Shown here one piece after another: positions 42,673 to 47,933 of a DNA stretch of 47,933 nt. The DNA is from CAZGMN01 sp964645765 (GTDB lineage Bacteria; Acidobacteriota; Aminicenantia; Aminicenantales; Aminicenantaceae). The translations under genes were made by a program, and so were the position numbers. The stretch is taken from NCBI GenBank assembly GCA_964645765.1, contig CAZYBE010000024.1, positions 1 to 47,933 of the forward strand. Direction: 5' to 3'. Under the pieces are notes generated by a model. It was not told the DNA's origin. It worked only from the letters and a program-made list of their open reading frames with translations, and did no database searches. Positions within the stretch are counted from its first letter, which is position 1; every line of letters begins with the position of its first letter.

Positions 42673-44019
42673 ATGAAAAATTCCTTAAAGAAGGACACTA
42701 TCCTTGTTGTGGATGATTCTCCTGATACTCTAGAAGTTTTACAAAGAAACCTGGAGTCTCAAGGTTATCGCATCTATACTTCTCCAGGGGCTGTTCAGGC
42801 CATTCGCATTCTCAAGTCTACCCCTATGGACTTGGTCATTACAGACTTAAAAATGCCTGAGATTGACGGTCTGAGTCTTGTACGGCATATCCAGGAAAAT
42901 TTCAAAGATACTGAGGTGATGATGATTACCGGTTATCCCTCGATCGAAGGTGCAGTTGAAGCAGTAAAAACCGGTGCCGAGGAATATCTGGCCAAGCCCT
43001 TTACGGAAGAGGAGTTGTTTTCTGCCGTCAGACGTGCATTGGATAAGCTACATATGCGCAGAGCTGCACAACCAGTAGCTCAAAGGGTTATCCAAGCTCG
43101 TCACGGGCTTATAGGCGAATCAGAAGTCATGCTTAAAGTTCTGAGAGCTATTGAGAAAGCAGCATCGAGCTCAGCGACAATACTCATAACTGGGGAAAGC
43201 GGTACAGGAAAGGAGTTGGTTGCGAGGGGCATTCATTACAACAGCTCCCGGGCATCGGCTCCGTTTGTGCCTATCAACTGTGGGGGTATACCAGAGACAC
43301 TGCTCGAGAGTGAGCTCTTTGGATATGTTAAGGGGGCTTTTACAGGAGCTGTAGAAACGAGAGCAGGCTTTTTTCAAATAGCAGATGGGGGGACGATCTT
43401 CCTCGATGAAGTTAGTGAAACAAGTCTATCCATGCAGGTCAAGTTGCTTCGTGTTCTTCAGGATAAAGAAGTCATTATGGTTGGTGAAAGACATCCCCAA
43501 AGAGTCGACGTAAGGATCATTGCTGCAACCAATAAGGATTTGCTCAGCCTTGTCCAAAAGGAAACATTCCGGGAAGACTTGTATTATCGGCTGAATGTTA
43601 TCACCATCGAAATTCCTCCATTGAGAGAGAGGGGAGAAGACATTCTTCTTTTAGTGAAGCATTTTGCCTCCAAGTTTGCGAAGGAGTTTGGGAAGCCATC
43701 TCCGCGATTTTCTGAAAGTGCGCTGCATGTTTTAAAAAGCTACTATTGGCCTGGCAACGTCAGAGAGTTAGAGAATATTATTCAACGTCTGATCGTCATG
43801 TCTGAAGAAAACATCATCGAAGTCCCTGATCTTCCTTCGCTCATGCGATTTTCAGCTCTTCGTGGCTTTAGCCCTAGACAAACACTGGCCGAGGTGGAGG
43901 CAGAATACATTCTCAGTGTCCTAGCCGGTGTAGATGGCAACAAGACGAGAGCTGCGGAGATACTCGGCATCAGCCGCAAAACTTTGCGGGAAAAATTGAA
44001 AAAAAGTAAGTCATCCTGA
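42673..44019 (+). CDS. NtrC-family sigma-54-dependent response regulator
   Basis: From ATG 42673, 1 bp after the kinase stop, the protein has 448 residues (the longer frame from 42619 lies in the kinase gene). Receiver domain with VVDDS and phospho-acceptor Asp58 (ITDLKMPEIDG). AAA+ domain with Walker A GESGTGKE near 174-181, the sigma-54 contact loop GAFTGA, and FLDEVSE. C-terminal Fis-type helix-turn-helix (GNKTRAAEILGISRKTLREKL). It activates sigma-54 polymerase; the gdh promoter 208 bp downstream is the nearest candidate target. Confidence 0.95.
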   Translation: MKNSLKKDTILVVDDSPDTLEVLQRNLESQGYRIYTSPGAVQAIRILKSTPMDLVITDLKMPEIDGLSLVRHIQENFKDTEVMMITGYPSIEGAVEAVKTGAEEYLAKPFTEEELFSAVRRALDKLHMRRAAQPVAQRVIQARHGLIGESEVMLKVLRAIEKAASSSATILITGESGTGKELVARGIHYNSSRASAPFVPINCGGIPETLLESELFGYVKGAFTGAVETRAGFFQIADGGTIFLDEVSETSLSMQVKLLRVLQDKEVIMVGERHPQRVDVRIIAATNKDLLSLVQKETFREDLYYRLNVITIEIPPLRERGEDILLLVKHFASKFAKEFGKPSPRFSESALHVLKSYYWPGNVRELENIIQRLIVMSEENIIEVPDLPSLMRFSALRGFSPRQTLAEVEAEYILSVLAGVDGNKTRAAEILGISRKTLREKLKKSKSS

Positions 44020-44226
44020 TCCTCCTCAGTTTTTCTTAAAGGAGAGTTTTTACCCGCTGGTACAAATTTAACCGGTTCGTCTTTGATTTCTTGCCCGGCG
44101 ATTAAATCGCAATTTTAACGGGTCAGAATGCTCAATTCTCATTAATCCTATTTTTATCAATAACTTATCATATTTATTCTCAGTTTTTATATGTCGCAGA
44201 TAAGTTGTCGTTTGGATTCTGGAGGA

Positions 44227-44243
44227 TTGGCACCAAAGTTGCA
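44227..44243 (+). promoter_or_regulatory. Sigma-54 (-24/-12) promoter of the glutamate dehydrogenase gene
   Basis: TTGGCACCAAAGTTGCA: GG at 44229-44230 and GC at 44241-44242 with 10 bases between, a consensus match. Transcription start near 44254; the gene starts at 44272. The A/T-rich region 44141-44200 could hold activator sites. Confidence 0.8.
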
Positions 44244-44271
44244 AATACGTTCTGCGAGAAAGGAGGTCAAG

Positions 44272-45750
44272 ATGAGACCTGAAAACAGTAACAAAAAAAA
44301 CAGGGGAGGATTAACTCCCATAGCAACAACCAAAGAATGGAAATTATTGTATTTTCAACATGGTCGTCCTGGTCTTGAAGAAGATAGTGAGTTCAAAGGA
44401 TTATGCAGGTATTGTGAGGTTCGAGATATCTGTGTTCTTCCTAAACCTGAGACTGGAGTTTGGCGATGTCAATATTACAGAGCATTGGTGCGAAGAAAGT
44501 CCAATCTTTATGAAAACGTTCTCAAGCAGCTCGAGAATGCAGAGGGAGTCATCAATTGTGATCGGGACATTTGCAAGATTTTGGCAGAGACGATGAATGA
44601 GCTTGTTGTCCATTTTCCTGTAAAAATGGATGATGGCGGGGTCAAAATGTTGACTGGTTATCGTGTTCAGCACAATAACGCTCTGGGACCCTTCAAGGGA
44701 GGGTTGCGCTTCCATCCTCTAGTGGACATCGACGAAGTCCGGGCGCTTGCAACTCTAATGACCTGGAAAACAGCGATCACGAATATCCCCTTCGGAGGTG
44801 CAAAAGGAGGCATCCAAATGGACCCAGCCGATTACAGCGTCCATGAGCTGGAGAAAATCACCAGGCGCTTCATCTTTGCCCTGGGAAACAATATTGGTCC
44901 AGAGTATGACATCCCTGCTCCTGATGTGAACACAAATCCCCAGATTATGGCCTGGATTCTGGATACTTATATGTCAACTATTGCTCCAACCGAGAGGAAT
45001 CGATGCAGCCATGTTGTCACTGGAAAGCCGATCGAGTCGGGTGGAAGCCAGGGACGGAACAAAGCAACAGGTCAGGGAGTTGTTTTTCTTATTGAGGAGT
45101 GGGCTAAAGATCATGGGTTTAACCTGAAAGGTTCGACCTACATGGTTCAGGGATTTGGAAATGTTGGTTCGTGGGCAGCACGTTTGATGAAAAGGAATGA
45201 TGCGAAGCTTGTTGCAGCTGAAGATGTAACGGGAGCAATAATGAACGAAAATGGTATAGATCCTGATGACCTTGCGATCTATGTTCAGAAGCATGGCGGA
45301 GTTCTTGGTTATCCAAAAGCAAAGCCAATCAATCACGAGGCCTTTTTCAGCATAAAAGCTGACATATTCATTCCTGCTGCTTTGGAGAACCAGATAACGG
45401 CCGAAACTGCAAAGCTACTGAAGGTTAAACTTGTGGCTGAAGGCGCCAACGGACCAACGGAACCTGAAGCTGACAGGCTCCTGCAACTTAAAAAGATTGA
45501 TGTGATTCCTGACATACTCTGTAACTCTGGCGGCGTCATTGTGAGCTATTTCGAGTGGCTCCAGAATAAACGAAGCGAATTCTGGGATATTGAAGAGGTC
45601 GACCACAGACTTCACAAAATGATCGTCGATGCCTATGAACGAGTGCGCAATACAGCAGAAAAATACAAAGTCAACTGGAGGACTGCTGCCCAGATCGTGG
45701 CTATTTCACGGCTGGAGATGGTTTACAGAGAGAGGGGTATCTTTCCATGA
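44272..45750 (+). CDS. Glu/Leu/Phe/Val dehydrogenase with N-terminal Cys-rich domain
   Basis: ATG 44272 has AAAGGAGGT 5 bp ahead and lies after the sigma-54 promoter, so the longer frame from 44191 is excluded. It has 492 residues. Residues ~1-75 are an extra domain with C-x2-C-x4-C...C (LCRYCEVRDICVLPKPETG, VWRCQYY). Residues ~85-490 are the dehydrogenase: GPFKGGLRFHP, TWKTAITNIPFGGAKGG (catalytic Lys), VQGFGNVGSWAA (Rossmann), and AEGANGPTEPEA. It interconverts glutamate and 2-oxoglutarate with ammonia, by inference from the family. The Cys domain could bind zinc or sense redox. Confidence 0.93.
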   Translation: MRPENSNKKNRGGLTPIATTKEWKLLYFQHGRPGLEEDSEFKGLCRYCEVRDICVLPKPETGVWRCQYYRALVRRKSNLYENVLKQLENAEGVINCDRDICKILAETMNELVVHFPVKMDDGGVKMLTGYRVQHNNALGPFKGGLRFHPLVDIDEVRALATLMTWKTAITNIPFGGAKGGIQMDPADYSVHELEKITRRFIFALGNNIGPEYDIPAPDVNTNPQIMAWILDTYMSTIAPTERNRCSHVVTGKPIESGGSQGRNKATGQGVVFLIEEWAKDHGFNLKGSTYMVQGFGNVGSWAARLMKRNDAKLVAAEDVTGAIMNENGIDPDDLAIYVQKHGGVLGYPKAKPINHEAFFSIKADIFIPAALENQITAETAKLLKVKLVAEGANGPTEPEADRLLQLKKIDVIPDILCNSGGVIVSYFEWLQNKRSEFWDIEEVDHRLHKMIVDAYERVRNTAEKYKVNWRTAAQIVAISRLEMVYRERGIFP

Positions 45751-45841
45751 TTTTGACATGTTTGTTTTTCTTATAGCTTCTTTCATCTCTTAAGAATTTC
45801 CCTTATGCCTGCTCATTCAGCGCTTTCGCTTAGAAGGCTTG

Positions 45842-45861
45842 GCGGGCTATCTGAATCTCAA
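45842..45861. repeat. 20-bp tag, second copy
   Basis: Identical to 40641-40660; here it covers the stop codon and last codons of the metallophosphoesterase gene. Confidence 0.8.
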
Positions 45862-47001
45862 CCTTATCTGCACAATCTCCGGCACACTGGCAGTTCGCAT
45901 TGGAGGTCCCCAGGTGCCTACCCCGCATGAAACATAATACTGGCTCCTCCCCTTGCGCAGATATCCCCAACCATCCTCATAAATGAATTTGTTAATCAGG
46001 TTAAAGGGAAACAATTGTCCATTATGCGTATGCCCGGAGAGCTGCAGGTCGATGCCGTTCTGCTCCGCTTCTTCGAGGTGAACAGGCTGGTGGTCCAGGA
46101 GAATGAGCGGAAGTTGAGGCTCAACGCCCTCTAAAATTTCAGCCAAGGGTTTGCGCCTTTCGCCAAATTGTCGCACAGCCAGGTCTTTGCGGCCGATGAC
46201 ATAAAAGGAATTGTCAACTTTGATAGCTTCATCCATCAATACCTTAACTTTACCCTGCCGAAGATAAGCCAAGTTTCTTTCAAGACCTCCATAGTATTCA
46301 TGATTCCCGGTGGCAGAGAACACGCCGTATCGAGCATGGAGTTTCTGCAGGACTGCGGCCATTTTCTGTGCCTCTGGCAGAGATATATCCTCATCCGCAA
46401 TATCGCCTGGCATAAGAACAAGGTCTGGCTCAAACTCGTTGATTCTCTCCACAATTTTCTCAAGACGTGAGCTGCGGACAATCGTTCCCAGATGAATGTC
46501 TGAGACAAGGACAATGTTTAAAGAGCGGATCTGCGCAGCGGACTTGTCAACAGCCAAATCTAAAGTTCGCACCCGTAGATACAGGGCGTTGACGATTCCG
46601 CCGACGACAATCATCAGGGCCGCAGCTCCCACGGCGAAAAAAGCAATTTGCCCCGCCTTTTGAGCATGCTCAGTAATTCGAGAAGGGAAGTAATGCAAAA
46701 ATCTATTCCCCAGGCGGATTATGTCCACAAACAAAATAAGGAACAGCAAATGGACCATCAGGGCAAGATAAAAAGCGCCAATGAAGACAAGAATTTCTGA
46801 TAAACGGCTTCGGTGAAGGCGCTCTGCAAAGCGAGCAGCCGGGTAAGACAAAACCAGAAAAAGAAAGACTGCCAGGAAAATATATCGCAGCGTTTCCATC
46901 CCTTGGAGAGCTTGCCAGCCGCGCCTAAAAATATAGAAATTTATCAGGGAATATATGGAGAGTGCAATCAACAGAAAAATAATCATAGTTGAAGTCCTCA
47001 T
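45847..47001 (-). CDS. Membrane-anchored metallophosphoesterase (YkuE-like)
   Basis: This 384-residue protein has an N-terminal part (about 1-150) with four or five membrane helices, then the calcineurin-like phosphoesterase domain: LVSDIHLGTIV, MPGDIADED, TGNHEYYGG, and SGHTHNGQLFPF with metal-binding His/Asp residues, ending near CGVGTWGPPMRTASVPEIV. The family contains YkuE-type and cyclic nucleotide or lipid-head-group phosphatases; substrate not known. It converges with the dehydrogenase gene (96 bp between stops). Confidence 0.88.
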   Translation of the reverse strand: MRTSTMIIFLLIALSIYSLINFYIFRRGWQALQGMETLRYIFLAVFLFLVLSYPAARFAERLHRSRLSEILVFIGAFYLALMVHLLFLILFVDIIRLGNRFLHYFPSRITEHAQKAGQIAFFAVGAAALMIVVGGIVNALYLRVRTLDLAVDKSAAQIRSLNIVLVSDIHLGTIVRSSRLEKIVERINEFEPDLVLMPGDIADEDISLPEAQKMAAVLQKLHARYGVFSATGNHEYYGGLERNLAYLRQGKVKVLMDEAIKVDNSFYVIGRKDLAVRQFGERRKPLAEILEGVEPQLPLILLDHQPVHLEEAEQNGIDLQLSGHTHNGQLFPFNLINKFIYEDGWGYLRKGRSQYYVSCGVGTWGPPMRTASVPEIVQIRLRFR

Positions 47002-47207
47002 TGCTAAAGTCTCTATCTTTTAATTAATACGAACGCATTAAATGTTTTTACATTGTCATGCGAGCAACCGAAGGGAGGGTGGCAATCTCAACCTATTCAT
47101 TGCTGCGGCAGGGGAAGAACGGATGACCTTAAGAACGCTCTCTTCGAGGACAGGGGGGCAAGGGTTCGTCTGGAAAGAGACCCGGCGCTTGTGCCGCCCG
47201 TTCGACC

Positions 47208-47933
47208 CTACGCCAGTGCGCCCTTCTTGATGATGCTCTCCATGACGTCGGCGAAGTAATCGATCTCCCTCGCTGACAATGACACGTTCACCACGATCCG
47301 AATTCCGTCGATCAACCCGTCAGGGTGCTTCATCGACGACACGACGATCCCCCACTTGTCGAGCAGATGCTCGCTGAGCTTGGCCATGTCCATTCCCTCG
47401 ATGCCGAAGGTGGCGACTCCGCAGGACTCGGTGGGTTCCAGGCTCGAGTAGAATCGCACCCGCGGGAGCGTTCGAAGCCGGTTTGCCCAGCGCTCTTTCA
47501 GGTACCGGATGCGAGCCGATTTCCGCTCGATGCCAATGCCCTCGTTGAACGTGATCGCCTCGGCGATGGCGACGCGGTTCGCCGGAGTGCGCGTCCCCAC
47601 GTCTTCGAAGCGGCGGATGTTGTTCGGGTCGTCCGTCCACGGCGGCGTCAGCGGCCAAACCTTGGAGATTCGGTCCTTCGGAATCCGCACGAAGCCATTC
47701 CCGGGCGGCGCCATCAGCCACTTGTGCAAGCTCGCCGTGTAGTAATCGCACCCGAGGTCAGCAAGCTTGAAAGGTATGTGCATAAAGCCATGTGCGCCGT
47801 CGACGAGCACTTCGATACCTCTCGGATGTGCCATGTCTGTGATTCGCCGGACCGGCGCCATCTGGCCCGTCCAGTGCGTCATGTGACAGACATGGATCAC
47901 CTTCGTCCGCGGCGTCACCTGCTGCTCCACCAG
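47208..47933 (-). CDS. Class V aminotransferase-fold PLP enzyme (partial)
   Basis: The frame continues past the window edge, so the N-terminus is missing; 241 residues are visible. PLP-fold features: VDGAHGFMHIPF (cofactor Asp and His), SLHKWLMAPPGNGFV with the Schiff-base lysine, and GTRTPANRVAIAEAI. Similar to isopenicillin-N-epimerase-like members of class V. Reaction unknown. GC content and CGC/GTC-rich codons are higher than in the neighbouring phosphoesterase gene. The 206-bp gap to that gene holds no credible gene. Confidence 0.85.
   Translation of the reverse strand: MVEQQVTPRTKVIHVCHMTHWTGQMAPVRRITDMAHPRGIEVLVDGAHGFMHIPFKLADLGCDYYTASLHKWLMAPPGNGFVRIPKDRISKVWPLTPPWTDDPNNIRRFEDVGTRTPANRVAIAEAITFNEGIGIERKSARIRYLKERWANRLRTLPRVRFYSSLEPTESCGVATFGIEGMDMAKLSEHLLDKWGIVVSSMKHPDGLIDGIRIVVNVSLSAREIDYFADVMESIIKKGALA

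Noticed and set aside
47042..47259. Two short open frames between the phosphoesterase and aminotransferase genes
   Set aside because: Low-complexity translations with no ribosome site; they overlap the aminotransferase 3' end.
1..47933. CRISPR arrays, tRNA, rRNA genes, integrases or transposases
   Set aside because: No spaced repeats, no tRNA T-loop in a cloverleaf context, and no transposase or integrase motifs were seen by eye. A covariance-model scan could still find a small RNA.

Overview
The window looks like a piece of a Gram-negative, lipopolysaccharide-bearing bacterial chromosome, probably a metagenome-assembled genome. It carries Tol-Pal and Lpt envelope genes, sigma-54, HPr kinase with a regulatory PTS, and mostly 40-55% GC coding sequence. 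My best guess is the Acidobacteriota/Aminicenantota neighbourhood. That is an inference from gene order and style; there is no rRNA to confirm it. A run of 100 N marks a scaffold join.

Bases 1-6.8 kb (+ strand) hold the C-terminus of a DUF1998 helicase. They are followed by a tightly packed envelope cluster: tolQ, tolR, a TonB/TolA-like gene, tolB, then pal (own promoter), cpoB/ybgF, ssb and a cupin. Facing it are a sirtuin and an amidohydrolase (6.8-8.5 kb, -). A 77-residue orphan protein at 8.85 kb has a near-perfect sigma-54 promoter. From 9.1 to 20.2 kb (-) runs the conserved series recJ, lptC/A-like, lptB, rpoN, hpf, hprK, rapZ, EIIA, HPr, ptsI, linking LPS export with sigma-54 and PTS-based regulation. 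No sugar permease is present.

From 20.4 kb (+) come an outer-membrane barrel gene and ftsY-ribD-ribE-ribBA from what looks like a near-leaderless promoter. The segment 25.3-30.5 kb is a disturbed accessory zone. It holds an AbiE-type pair whose toxin has lost its catalytic middle, a GC-rich sialidase inserted into a degraded second copy of ribBA, an AbrB-like regulator with arsM, a barrel gene behind a four-unit PhoB/PhoP-like box, and a ribE remnant. Scattered pieces of the riboflavin operon show that this zone grew inside an old duplication.

At 30.4 kb is the most unusual gene: an endonuclease/exonuclease/phosphatase (EEP) domain joined to an Omp85-type outer-membrane barrel. Then follow an acyl-ACP thioesterase, a TolC-MFP-RND efflux operon (-), a beta-propeller protein, a histidine kinase with an NtrC-type regulator, and a glutamate dehydrogenase with a cysteine-rich N-terminal extension and a sigma-54 promoter. 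The window ends with a membrane metallophosphoesterase and a cut-off class V aminotransferase (both -).

Sigma-54 (rpoN), the NtrC-type activator and two strong -24/-12 promoters lie in the same window, so a nitrogen or amino-acid related regulon is a reasonable reading.
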